Positions 1 to 8,378 of a stretch of DNA of 64,000 bases are shown in pieces (position 1 is the first letter of the stretch; every line of letters starts with the position of its first letter). This DNA comes from Streptomyces sp. NBC_01476 (GTDB lineage: Bacteria > Actinomycetota > Actinomycetes > Streptomycetales > Streptomycetaceae): assembly GCF_036227265.1 (NCBI RefSeq), contig NZ_CP109446.1, forward strand, positions 2,431,501-2,495,500. The letters are read 5' to 3'. The notes under the pieces are model-generated. The model saw only the letters and a program-made list of their open reading frames with translations. It did not search any database and had not been told where the DNA came from. The translations under genes and the position numbers were made by a program.

Positions 1-2202
1 GGGCGGTGGCGAGCGTGCCCTCCTCCGGGTCGCCCGGCTCGACGGTCAGCGTCCGGTACTCCCACTCCGTGTAGCCGAGCCCGTGCCCGAAGGGGTAGGC
101 GGGCGCCGGTCCCGGGCGGCGGTCCCAGGCGCGGTAGCCGATGAACAGGCCCTCGTCGTACGGGAGTACGCCGTCGGCCGGGGTGACCCGGGTGACGGGG
201 GCGTCGGCCAGACGGGCCGGCCAGGTGGTGGGGAGCCTGCCGCCCGGCTCCGCGGCGCCGAGCAGGACGTCCGCGAGGGCGGCGCCCGCCTCCTGACCGG
301 GGAACCAGGCGAGCAGCACCGCCGCGACCTGCTCCCGCCACGGAAGTTCCACCGGGGAGCCGGAGTTGACGATCACCACGGTGCGCGGGTTGACCGCCGC
401 GACCCGGGCGACCAACTCGTCCTGGCGGCCCGGCAGTCGCAGATCGGTGCGGTCGAAGCCCTCGGACTCGACGCGCTCGGTGGTCGCGACGACCACCACC
501 GCGGTGTGCGCGGCCCGCGCCGCTTGGACCGCCTCCGCCAGCAACTCCTCGGGGTCCCGCTCGGGTTCACCGTGCAGCAGGGCGAACCCGACCGCCTCGA
601 TGGGGAGCCCGGCCGACTTCGGCGGTGTGCAGAGCAGGCTGACCCCGACCGGCTGCCCGGCGGTCAGCTCCACCGTGCCGCGTTCGGTGGGCTGCCCGAA
701 GAACGCCTCGAACGGGTCGGCGTTCGCGTCCTGCTGGCGGCCGTCGAAGAGCACCTGTCCTGCCACGGTGAGCCGGAAGGCGCCGGTTCCCCGGGTGCCG
801 AAGCGGTGCGCCCCGCTCACCCGGGGGGTGAAGGTCCCCACCGTCTCGACGGTGTGCAACTGCTCGTAGGAGACACCGGACGGCAGGTCGCCGAGCCACT
901 GCAGGTGCCCGCCGGGCATCGGCTCGGCGCCCAGCTCACGCCCTGCGGCGTCCCGGACGACGGCGCGCAGGGTGAACCCGGCGCCGGCGGGGGCCAGTTC
1001 CTCGCTGGGGTCGGCGCCGAGCGCGTACGTCAGCGGTACGCCGGCCGGCAGCGCCGCCCGGAGCCCGTCGAGCGGGGAGACCACCCGGTCGGGGAAGACC
1101 TGCGCCGAACCTCCGCCGAGTATCCGGGCGTCCCGGGCGGCGGCGCCGATCAGTGCCACCCCGCCGGTGAAGTCGTCGAGCGGCAGGACCGGCGCGGCCC
1201 CGCGGACCGCGTTGCGCACCAGCACGCAGCCGCGCACCGCGATCTCCCTGGCCAGCGCGTCCCCGTCGATGCCGGCCGGCCGTCCGGCGACCGAGACGGC
1301 CGCCGGGGTGCCGGAGAGCAGCCCGGCCCTGGCGGCCAGCCGCAGCACCCGGCGGGCCGCGTCGTCCACCACACTCTCGGCGACCTCACCGGCCCGCACG
1401 GCGGCGGCCAGCGCCTCCCCGTAGACGGTCAGCGGGCCGGGCATCGCGATGTCGAGGCCGCCGTGCACCGCGCCGGTGGTGGAGCGGGCGGCGAGCCAGT
1501 CGGAGACCACGATCCCGTCGAATCCCCACTCGCCGCGCAGCACGCCGTTCACCAGCGCGTCGTGCTCGGTCATGGAGACGCCGTTGACGGCGTTGTAGGC
1601 GGCCATCACGCCCCACGGGCGGGCCCGGCCACGATCGCCTCGAAGGGGGCCAGGTACAGCTCCCGCAGGGCACGCTCGCCGATCCGGTTGTCGACGGTGA
1701 AGCGCTCGGTCTCGGCGTCGTTGCCGGTGAAGTGCTTCACGGTGACCCCGACGCCGCCGTCCTGGACGCCGAGCACGTATCCGGTGCCGATCGCGCCGGT
1801 CAGATACGGGTCCTCGCTGTACGCCTCGAAGTGGCGGCCGCCGAGCGGGCTGCGGTGCAGGTTGACGGTGGGCGCGAGGAGCACGTGCACGCCCTTGCGG
1901 TGGGCCTCCTGGGCGAGCAGCCGGCCCGCCCGGCGGGCGAGCCGCGGGTCCCAGGCGGCGGCCAGCGCGGTGGGGCTGGGCAGCGCCACGGACGGGTCGA
2001 CGGAGGTCCAGCGGCGGCCGCGTACCCCGATCGGGCCGTCGGACATCACCAGCGAGGCCAGGCCGATCTCGCCGAGCGCGGGCAGCGTCCACATGTCCTG
2101 CCCGGCCAGCAGCCGGGTCTTGGCGGCGAGATCGAGCTTGCCGAGCGCGGCTTCCACCGCCCGTTCCCGTTCGGCGTCCGCGCCCTGTGCGTACGGCGTC
2201 AT
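1..2202 (-). pseudogene. GH3 beta-glucosidase with PA14 insert, frameshifted, 3' end outside window
   Basis: Family 3 glycoside hydrolases release terminal beta-glucose from oligosaccharides. From ATG 2202 the frame gives the GH3 N-terminal barrel with KHFTGNDAE and GPIGVRGR, then stops at 1608-1606. The continuation MAAYNAVNGV lies in another frame starting at about 1606 and stays open to the window edge. It contains GIVVSDW, whose Asp (codon 1499-1501) is the expected nucleophile, the C-terminal barrel, and a PA14-type insert at about 620-925. One base appears to be missing near 1607-1625, inside a G/C-rich run, so this is either a real frameshift or a sequencing error. No signal peptide is visible, so a cytoplasmic enzyme is likely. 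It is divergent from a TetR gene with a palindrome between them, so local repression is plausible. GH3 identity is very secure; whether the gene is functional is not. Confidence 0.85.
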
Positions 2203-2278
2203 GTCCCGTCCCCGTCCTGTGGGTCACCCCGGTGTGATCCTTCCGGGCTGCCATCGTGCGCCGGAACCGGCCGGATCA

Positions 2279-2294
2279 CCTGTCGTACGACAGG
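2279..2294. promoter_or_regulatory. Perfect 16-bp palindrome, candidate TetR operator
   Basis: CCTGTCGTACGACAGG is perfectly self-complementary. It sits between the divergent GH3 gene (start 2202) and the TetR gene (start 2350), about 55 bp before the TetR start. Its size and position fit a TetR-family operator covering both promoters. That the neighbouring regulator binds it is inference. Confidence 0.6.
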
Positions 2295-2349
2295 CATGGA
2301 TGCCATTCCGTTATCTTGTAGGTTCTGGCCAGGGAGAGGGGGCGGGGAC

Positions 2350-2976
2350 ATGCCGCGTACCAGGGGCGACCGCGGGGAACGGCGTACCGGGATCATCCAG
2401 GCGGCGACCGAGGTGATCGCCGAGCGCGGCTACCGGGGCGCCACCCTGGCGGCCGTCGCCGAACGGGTGGGGCTGACCCAGCAGGGGCTGATGCACCACT
2501 TCCCGACCAAGGAGGCACTGCTGGTGGCGGTGCTGGAGGCCCGCGACCAGTGGGACATGGCGTCCGCGGCGCTGCACGGCCGGTCCTGGCCGCTGGAGGT
2601 GGTGGCGAATCTGGTGGAGTACAACGCCACCCGGCCCGGCATCGTGCAGGCGTTCACCGTGCTGGTGGGTGACAGCGTCACCGAGGACCACCCGGCCCAG
2701 GAGTACTTCAGGCACCGTTACGCCCACGTCCGCGACGGCGGCGCGCAGGCGCTGCGCGCGGAGTACGGCGACCGGCTGCCCGGCGGGCTCACCCCGGAGC
2801 GGGCCGCGACGCTGCTGGCCGCGGTGATGGACGGCCTCCAGGTGCAGTGGCTGCTGGACCCGGAAGCGGTCGACATGCCCGCCGCTTTCCGCGACTTCCT
2901 CGCCCTGCTGGCGCCGCCGCCCCCCGTGCCGCGGCAGGCAGCGGCGGCCGACGCGCCGGCGCCGCCCCCGGTCTGA
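2350..2976 (+). CDS. TetR/AcrR-family transcriptional regulator
   Basis: A 208-residue DNA-binding regulator. The N-terminal helix-turn-helix spans about residues 12-55 and includes TLAAVAERVGLTQQGLMHHF, a typical TetR recognition region. The remainder is a helical ligand-binding domain, and the C-terminus is Pro/Ala-rich. The ATG at 2350 is chosen because a purine-rich GGGAGAGGGGGCGGGG stretch lies just upstream; the reading frame stays open further upstream without TetR homology. It is divergent from the GH3 gene, with a perfect palindrome between them, so it probably controls that gene and itself. The inducing ligand cannot be read from the sequence; a sugar or glycoside is a guess from context. 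Confidence 0.88.
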   Translation: MPRTRGDRGERRTGIIQAATEVIAERGYRGATLAAVAERVGLTQQGLMHHFPTKEALLVAVLEARDQWDMASAALHGRSWPLEVVANLVEYNATRPGIVQAFTVLVGDSVTEDHPAQEYFRHRYAHVRDGGAQALRAEYGDRLPGGLTPERAATLLAAVMDGLQVQWLLDPEAVDMPAAFRDFLALLAPPPPVPRQAAAADAPAPPPV

Positions 2977-2997
2977 AAGGGCCCGCCGCACAACGGT

Positions 2998-3025
2998 GCG
3001 GACCGCCCCTGCCGGGACGGTCCGC
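2998..3025. terminator. Hairpin between convergent tetR and ohr
   Basis: GCGGACCG (2998-3005) and CGGTCCGC (3018-3025) form an 8-bp perfect stem with a 12-nt loop, 21 bp after the TetR stop and before the convergent ohr stop. There is no T-run, as is common in high-GC actinomycetes. It could serve both strands. Confidence 0.5.
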
Positions 3026-3092
3026 AGGTGACGCCGTCGCGCCGGCGTGCGGTTGTGCGGGCGGGCGTTGTGCGGTTGTACCGGTTGTGCGG

Positions 3093-3521
<429 letters not shown>

Positions 3522-3597
3522 GAGCAGGTCCTCCATCGATGGACTTCTGTGTCGCGTCGACATCTTGTCGAGCGCGGGGCCGGCGGCCGGCCCCGGG

Positions 3598-4605
3598 TCA
3601 CTCCGGGAGGGCGACGATCATCTTCCCGGTGTTCTCGCCACGCAACAGACCGAGAAACGCCTCCACGGTCTTCCCGATTCCCGTCACCACCGTCTCGTGG
3701 TGGTGCAGTTCCCCGTCCCGCAGCCAGCCACCGGCCGCACGGAGGAACTCCGGCCGCAGGTCAAGGTGGTCGCTGACCAGGAATCCGCGCAGGGTGAGCC
3801 GTCTGCCGACCAGCAGCCCGAGGTTGCGCGGCCCGGGCTGCGGCTCGGTGGCGTTGTAGCCGGCGATCGCCCCGCAGAGCGCGGCCCGGCCGTGCACCCG
3901 CAGCGCCGAGATGGCGGCCTCCAGGTGGTCGCCGCCCACATTGTCGAAGTAGACGTCGATGCCGTCGGGCGCCGCGGCCCTCAACTGCTCGGCCACCGGC
4001 GCCTTCTTGTAGTTGAAGGCGGCGTCGAAGCCGTACTCCCCGGTCAGCAGCTCGACCTTCTCGTCCGAGCCGGCACTGCCGATCACCCGGGCGGCGCCCT
4101 TGAGCCGGGCGAGCTGCCCGGCCTGGCTGCCGACCGCGCCGGCCGCACCGGAGACGAAGACCGTATCGCCCGGGGCCATCGCGGCGATCCGCAGCAGGCC
4201 CACGTACGCGGTCAGCCCGGTCATGCCGAGCACCCCGAGGTGGGCGGTCAGCGGCCCCGCCGCCGGATCGACCGTGGTGGCGTGCGCCGCGTCCACCAGC
4301 GCGTACTCCCGCCAGCCGAGCGAGTGCAGCACATGGTCGCCCACTGCGAAGCCGTCCGCGGCCGAGGCCACCACCCGGCCGAGCGCGCCACCGGTCATCG
4401 GCTGGTCCAGCTCGTAGGGCGGTGCGTACGACTTCGCGTCCTTCATCCGCCCGCGCATGTACGGGTCGACCGACAGATAGAGGTTGCGGACGAGTATCTG
4501 ACCGGGGCCCGGCTCGGGCACCTCCGACTCGACCAGCGCGAAGTCCCCGGGAAGGGGCCAGCCCTTGGGGCGGGCGACCAGATGCCAGGCGCGGCTCTTC
4601 GGCAT
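3598..4605 (-). CDS. NADP-dependent MDR-family oxidoreductase (CurA/leukotriene B4 dehydrogenase type)
   Basis: A medium-chain dehydrogenase/reductase that reduces activated double bonds of enones and related electrophiles with NADPH. The 335 residues show the N-terminal YLSVDPYMRGRM motif typical of CurA/YncB enzymes, the Rossmann motif SGAAGAVGSQAGQLA (about residues 150-165), and DVYFDNVGGDHLEAA. Zinc-ligand cysteines of alcohol dehydrogenases are absent, as expected for this subfamily. The start at 4605 has AGGAGAGAC upstream and matches the family N-terminus. It is divergent from the MarR gene at 4716, with inverted repeats between them, so it is the likely MarR target. Substrate is unknown. 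Confidence 0.9.
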   Translation of the reverse strand: MPKSRAWHLVARPKGWPLPGDFALVESEVPEPGPGQILVRNLYLSVDPYMRGRMKDAKSYAPPYELDQPMTGGALGRVVASAADGFAVGDHVLHSLGWREYALVDAAHATTVDPAAGPLTAHLGVLGMTGLTAYVGLLRIAAMAPGDTVFVSGAAGAVGSQAGQLARLKGAARVIGSAGSDEKVELLTGEYGFDAAFNYKKAPVAEQLRAAAPDGIDVYFDNVGGDHLEAAISALRVHGRAALCGAIAGYNATEPQPGPRNLGLLVGRRLTLRGFLVSDHLDLRPEFLRAAGGWLRDGELHHHETVVTGIGKTVEAFLGLLRGENTGKMIVALPE

Positions 4606-4646
4606 GCGGGTGTCTCTCCTTCCGCCACAGCTGGACCATGGCAAAT

Positions 4647-4678
4647 GTTCATCTTCTTAATCAACCATGAACCTTGAT
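4647..4678. promoter_or_regulatory. Overlapping inverted repeats between oxidoreductase and MarR genes
   Basis: This AT-rich patch holds GTTCAT (4647-4652) paired with ATGAAC (4667-4672), and, interleaved, ATCAA (4660-4664) paired with TTGAT (4674-4678). It sits between divergent promoters and contrasts with the GC-rich surroundings. It is a good candidate MarR operator; binding is inference. Confidence 0.5.
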
Positions 4679-4715
4679 GTTTCACCTTGTCAAGCAACGG
4701 GGTAGCCTCAAACCC

Positions 4716-5147
4716 ATGAACCGCCGCATGGATCCTTTGACCACCGAGGTCGTCGACCTGATCGGCACCGTGGTGGCCCGCTACTACCAGGAGTACGACG
4801 CCGCCGCGGCCGTCCATCATCTGACCGGCGCCCAGGCCAGGGTGCTGGCGCTGCTCTCCGGCGGTCCGATGCCGATGCGGCAGATCGCCCAGCGGCTCAA
4901 GTGCGAGCCGTCGAATGTGACCGGGATCGTGGACCGGCTGGAGGCGCAGGGCCTGGCCGAGCGGCTCGCGGACCCCTCCGACCGCCGGGTGAAGCTCGCC
5001 GCGGCCACCGCGAAGGGGCGGAGCACCGCCGCCGAACTCCGCGACTCGCTGGACTTCGCCCGCGAACCGCTGGCCGCGCTGTCGGTGGACGAGCGGACGG
5101 CGCTGCGGGATCTGCTGCAGCGGATGCTGACGCCGGAGCAGGACTGA
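4716..5147 (+). CDS. MarR-family transcriptional regulator
   Basis: A 143-residue winged-helix regulator. The core spans about residues 30-115: ALLSGGPMPMRQIAQRLKCE, then NVTGIVDRLEAQGL (recognition helix) and the wing DPSDRRVKLAAATAKG, which is diagnostic of MarR. ATG 4716 is chosen because a -10-like TAGCCT (4703-4708) ends 7 bp upstream, suggesting a leaderless transcript; an earlier in-frame ATG at 4674 would lie inside the operator-like repeats. It is divergent from the oxidoreductase, which it probably represses. The internal Cys in LKCEPSN might allow redox sensing, but that is speculative. Confidence 0.9.
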   Translation: MNRRMDPLTTEVVDLIGTVVARYYQEYDAAAAVHHLTGAQARVLALLSGGPMPMRQIAQRLKCEPSNVTGIVDRLEAQGLAERLADPSDRRVKLAAATAKGRSTAAELRDSLDFAREPLAALSVDERTALRDLLQRMLTPEQD

Positions 5148-5188
5148 GGGCACCGCCACCGGGGCGCCCCACGGGCCGAACCGGGCGG

Positions 5189-5902
5189 TTACGAGCAGAA
5201 GATGAGCACGCAGCCGGTCGGCTTCGTGGAGGGCGACGTGGTGTGCGTCGGGGTGGTGCTCGCGGTGTGCGTGGGACGCACGGTCGGCTGGGTGGTGTGC
5301 GGGTGCGCGGACGCCGAAGTAGCGGGCGGCGCGGCCGTGGTGGGCGCCGACGTGGCCGGCCGCTCGGTGGAGGCGGAGGGGGACGCGGAGGCCGAGGCGG
5401 ACTTCGACGGGGTCTTCGTCCCGGGAGTGGTCGAGGACAGGCCCGCGTCGTCCGGGGCCGGCGTGTCCGAACGGGAACTGGGCGGCGGCGGCAGGTCGTG
5501 CACACCGGAGCCGGGCGCCGGGGTCCCGCCGGAAGCGCCGGAGAAGGCGGCCAGGGAGAACATCGTCAGCGCGCCGACCACGGCCACCGCGCCGACGCCG
5601 TAAACCGCCGCCCGCTGCCTGCTGCTGCGCCGGGACCGCTTCCTGGGCGCCGGCCGCCCGGCCGCGTACGGAACGGGCTCATACGGGAGGGGGCCGGGAT
5701 CCGGCTCGTCCAGTACCGGCTCGGACGGCCCCGGCTCGCTCGCCCCCTCGGGCAGCGCACCGCCCGCCGGCTCGTCCGCGACGATGGGCAGCTGCGCCGT
5801 GTCGGCGACCTCGGACAGGGCGGACCGGTCCGCGAGCGTCCCGCAACCTGGGCAGGAGTAAGCACCGTTGAGGTGGCGCCTGCACGTCTGGCAGTAATCC
5901 AT
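5189..5902 (-). CDS. Zinc-ribbon membrane protein of the SCO2400 type
   Basis: Function unknown. The 237 residues have three parts. First, an N-terminal zinc ribbon, MDYCQTCRRHLNG...CPGC, with two CxxC pairs. Second, an acidic Pro-rich stretch followed by a basic cluster (RKRSRRSSRQR) and one transmembrane segment at about residues 98-122. Third, a Ser/Thr/Pro/Ala-rich tail of about 100 residues, ending in GCVLIFCS. The layout implies a cytoplasmic zinc ribbon and an extracytoplasmic low-complexity stalk. The N-terminal signature is, from memory, that of the streptomycete SCO2400 family, which has no assigned role. The two terminal cysteines could form a disulfide. It is convergent with the MarR gene and divergent from efeU. 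Confidence 0.8.
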   Translation of the reverse strand: MDYCQTCRRHLNGAYSCPGCGTLADRSALSEVADTAQLPIVADEPAGGALPEGASEPGPSEPVLDEPDPGPLPYEPVPYAAGRPAPRKRSRRSSRQRAAVYGVGAVAVVGALTMFSLAAFSGASGGTPAPGSGVHDLPPPPSSRSDTPAPDDAGLSSTTPGTKTPSKSASASASPSASTERPATSAPTTAAPPATSASAHPHTTQPTVRPTHTASTTPTHTTSPSTKPTGCVLIFCS

Positions 5903-5974
5903 GGCGGATGGACCCTATGGGACGGCTGAGGCCAAGGGGAACCCTCGCCTGGCACCGAAGGTAAAGAGAGCGTC

Positions 5975-5989
5975 AAATCACATTGATTT
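5975..5989. promoter_or_regulatory. 15-bp AT-rich palindrome upstream of the zinc-ribbon gene
   Basis: AAATCA (5975-5980) and TGATTT (5984-5989) are perfect inverted arms around CAT. The site lies about 75 bp upstream of the zinc-ribbon gene and about 140 bp upstream of efeU. Such AT-rich symmetry stands out here; no regulator is assigned. Confidence 0.35.
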
Positions 5990-6065
5990 TCCGCGCCCGG
6001 CAGGCCAGTTCGCCCGATTTGTACGCGCACGTGGCTTGACGCCCCCCAGGGCTTCACGATTCTAA

Positions 6066-6084
6066 TGAGGTTGACCTAACCAAG
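6066..6084 (+). promoter_or_regulatory. Probable iron box (IdeR/DmdR-type) upstream of efeU
   Basis: TGAGGTTGACCTAACCAAG agrees with the actinobacterial DtxR-family consensus (TTAGGTTAGGCTAACCTAA) at 13 of 19 positions, including the AGGTT and CTAACC cores. It lies 45 bp before the efeU ATG, just downstream of a TTGACG at 6036-6041. Iron-loaded DmdR1/IdeR binding here would repress efeUOB when iron is sufficient; that is inferred from family knowledge. Confidence 0.6.
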
Positions 6085-6128
6085 GGCAGGCTTCGCTAAC
6101 CGCGTCGATCCGTACGAGAAGGACCCTC

Positions 6129-6989
6129 ATGCTTCCAACGTTCGTCATCGGGCTCCGCGAAGGTCTGGAGGCGGCCCTCATCGTGGGCATCATCGCCTCC
6201 TTCCTCGGCCAGCAGGGTCGCCGGGACGCGCTGAAGAAGGTGTGGCTCGGGGTCGCCCTCGCGGTGGGCATCTGCGTCGTGGTCGCGGTCGGTCTGCAGA
6301 TCTTCTCCAGTGACCTCCCGCAGCGCCAGCAGGAGCAGCTGGAGACGGTGATCGGTGTGATCGCCGTGGTGATGGTCAGCTACATGGTGCTGTGGATGCG
6401 CCGTCACTCCCGCGACCTGCGCAAGGACCTGGAGGGCATGGCCGGCCGCGCGCTCTCCGAGGGCTCCGCCTCCGCACTGGTCACGATGGCCTTCCTGGCG
6501 GTGCTCCGGGAGGGCTTCGAGACCTCGGTCTTCCTGCTCGCCACCTTCAACGAGAGCAGCAACCCGGCGTACGGCGGCACCGGCGCCGCCCTCGGCATCG
6601 TGCTCGCCGCGGTCATCGGCTACGGCATCTACCGCGGTGGCGTGAAGCTCAACCTCTCCCGCTTCTTCCGCGCCACCGGCGTCGTGCTCGTCCTGGTCGC
6701 GGCCGGCCTGGTGTCCACCGCGTTCATGACCGCCGCCGAAGGCGGCTGGCTCAACCAGGGCCAGGAGGCGTTCGACCTGTCCTGGCTGGTCCGCCCCGGC
6801 ACCCCGACCTCCTCGGTGGTCACCGGCGTGCTCGGCATCCAGCCCTTCCCGACCTGGATCATGGTCATCGGCTGGCTCGCGTACACCGCCGTGATGCTCT
6901 CCGTCGTGCTCTGGCCGGCCAAGCGACGCAAGGCCCCGGCGGGCGTGCCCGCGGCGCAGACCGAAACCGAGGCCGCGCAGGCCCGTTGA
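6129..6989 (+). CDS. efeU: EfeU/FTR1-family ferrous iron permease
   Basis: The membrane permease of the EfeUOB elemental-iron importer. The 286 residues form about seven hydrophobic segments. Both iron-coordinating REGxE motifs are present: REGLE at about residues 9-13 and REGFE at about 127-131, the FTR1 signature. The ATG is preceded by GAGAAGGA. efeO follows after a C-rich spacer of about 110 bp and efeB after that, so this is the first gene of a complete operon. The iron box at 6066-6084 overlaps the likely transcription start, consistent with induction under iron limitation. The C-terminal tail is short and charged. Confidence 0.95.
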   Translation: MLPTFVIGLREGLEAALIVGIIASFLGQQGRRDALKKVWLGVALAVGICVVVAVGLQIFSSDLPQRQQEQLETVIGVIAVVMVSYMVLWMRRHSRDLRKDLEGMAGRALSEGSASALVTMAFLAVLREGFETSVFLLATFNESSNPAYGGTGAALGIVLAAVIGYGIYRGGVKLNLSRFFRATGVVLVLVAAGLVSTAFMTAAEGGWLNQGQEAFDLSWLVRPGTPTSSVVTGVLGIQPFPTWIMVIGWLAYTAVMLSVVLWPAKRRKAPAGVPAAQTETEAAQAR

Positions 6990-7101
6990 CCCGCAGGGCC
7001 CGCACCCCCCGCACCCCCGCACGCCCCCTCATCGTCCTTCACCCCCGTACGACCCCTCTCTGTCCCCGTGCGCCCGCGCGGGTCATCCCTAGGAGCTGAC
7101 C

Positions 7102-8286
7102 GTGAACCCCCTTGCCAACCACCGCCGAGTCCTGGCCTGTGCCGCGACCGTGATGTCCGCGGGCCTGCTGCTGACCGCCTGCGGCGGCGACAAGGGCGAC
7201 GACGCGAAGAGCTCCCCGGGCGCGACCGGCGCGAACGCCGGTGCCAAGTCCTCGACCGTCGCCATCACCATCACCGACAAGGACTGCGCGCCGAGCCCGG
7301 CCACCGTCCCGGCCGGCGCGGTCAAGTTCACGGTGAAGAACAAGGACTCCGCCAAGGTCACCGAGGCCGAACTCCTCGACGGCGGCAAGATGCTCGGGGA
7401 GAAGGAGAACCTGACCCCGGGCCTGTCCGGCGACTTCTCGCTCACCCTGGACGCGGGCAAGTACCAGGTCTACTGCCCCGGCGCGGACACCGACAAGACC
7501 GCCTTCACCGTCACCGGTTCCGCCGCGAAGAGCTGGAAGGACGACCCGCAGCTGGTCGCCGCCACCCAGAGCTACGCGGCCTGGATCGACAGCGAGGTCA
7601 AGCAGGAGGTGACCGCCACCGACGCGTTCACCGCCGCGGTCAAGGCCGGCAAGCTGGACGACGCCCGGCTGCTCTACGGCAAGGCCCGTATCTACTACGA
7701 GCGCATCGAGCCGACCGCCGAGATCTGGGGCGACCTGGACGGCCGGATCGACGGCCGCGCGGACGACGCCGCCACCCCGGCGGACTTCACCGGCTTCCAC
7801 CGCATCGAGCAGGCGATCTGGCAGAAGAAGTCGCTGGCCGGCATGGGCCCGCTGGCCGACCAGTTGAGCACCGACACCCACGACCTCTACAGCAAGGTCC
7901 AGACGGTCGAGTACCAGCCCGCGGAGATCGCCAACGGCGCCACCGACCTGGTCAACGAGATCCAGTCCTCCAAGATCACCGGCGAGGAGGAGCGTTACTC
8001 GCACATCGACCTGCTGGACTTCGAGGGCAACCTGGCCGGCGCCAACGAAGCGGTCACCGTGCTGCTCCCGACGCTGAAGGCGAAGGACCCGGCGCTGGTC
8101 GCCACCCTGGCCGAGCGTTACCAGCAGACCGCGGACGCGCTGGCCAAGTACGTCGCCAAGCCCGGTTACGAGCAGACCGGCTACGTGGACTACAGCAAGG
8201 TCACCGACGAGCAGCGGCGTACGCTGTCGCAGACCGTGAACGCCTACGCCGAGGCCGTCTCCAAGATCGCCGGCGAGATCGCCTGA
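7102..8286 (+). CDS. efeO: EfeO iron-uptake lipoprotein (cupredoxin plus M75/imelysin-like)
   Basis: The extracytoplasmic component of EfeUOB, thought to bind iron and deliver it to EfeU. The 394 residues start with a lipoprotein signal ending in the lipobox LLTAC (Cys about residue 27). A cupredoxin-like domain follows (about 50-135: VAITITDKDCAPSPATVPAG ... YQVYCPGA), then an imelysin/M75 domain with the GFHRIE motif (an HxxE metal site) at about residue 233. The start is preceded by AGGAGCTGACC. It sits in a conserved order between the permease and the peroxidase. A strong hairpin lies just after the stop and could set the efeO:efeB ratio. Confidence 0.94.
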   Translation: MNPLANHRRVLACAATVMSAGLLLTACGGDKGDDAKSSPGATGANAGAKSSTVAITITDKDCAPSPATVPAGAVKFTVKNKDSAKVTEAELLDGGKMLGEKENLTPGLSGDFSLTLDAGKYQVYCPGADTDKTAFTVTGSAAKSWKDDPQLVAATQSYAAWIDSEVKQEVTATDAFTAAVKAGKLDDARLLYGKARIYYERIEPTAEIWGDLDGRIDGRADDAATPADFTGFHRIEQAIWQKKSLAGMGPLADQLSTDTHDLYSKVQTVEYQPAEIANGATDLVNEIQSSKITGEEERYSHIDLLDFEGNLAGANEAVTVLLPTLKAKDPALVATLAERYQQTADALAKYVAKPGYEQTGYVDYSKVTDEQRRTLSQTVNAYAEAVSKIAGEIA

Positions 8287-8292
8287 GCGCCC

Positions 8293-8328
8293 GGCGAGGG
8301 CACGCGGAATCCCCCGCGTGCCCTCGCC
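8293..8328 (+). terminator. Perfect 15-bp stem hairpin between efeO and efeB
   Basis: GGCGAGGGCACGCGG (8293-8307) pairs perfectly with CCGCGTGCCCTCGCC (8314-8328) around AATCCC, starting 7 bp after the efeO stop. It has no T-run. It could be a partial terminator, an mRNA 3'-end stabiliser or a processing site inside the operon. efeB, whose start is 50 bp further on, would then be made at a different level. Confidence 0.6.
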
Positions 8329-8378
8329 CCAGCGCTCCGCGCGCCCCGATCCGAGCGGTCCCAGCGGCCCGAGAGAGA

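Noticed and set aside
83-2416. Long plus-strand open frame opposite the GH3 gene
   Set aside because: It is antisense to clear GH3 sequence and has an Arg/Gly/Pro shadow composition without motifs. Only its end, from 2350, is coding, and that in a different role as the TetR neighbour.
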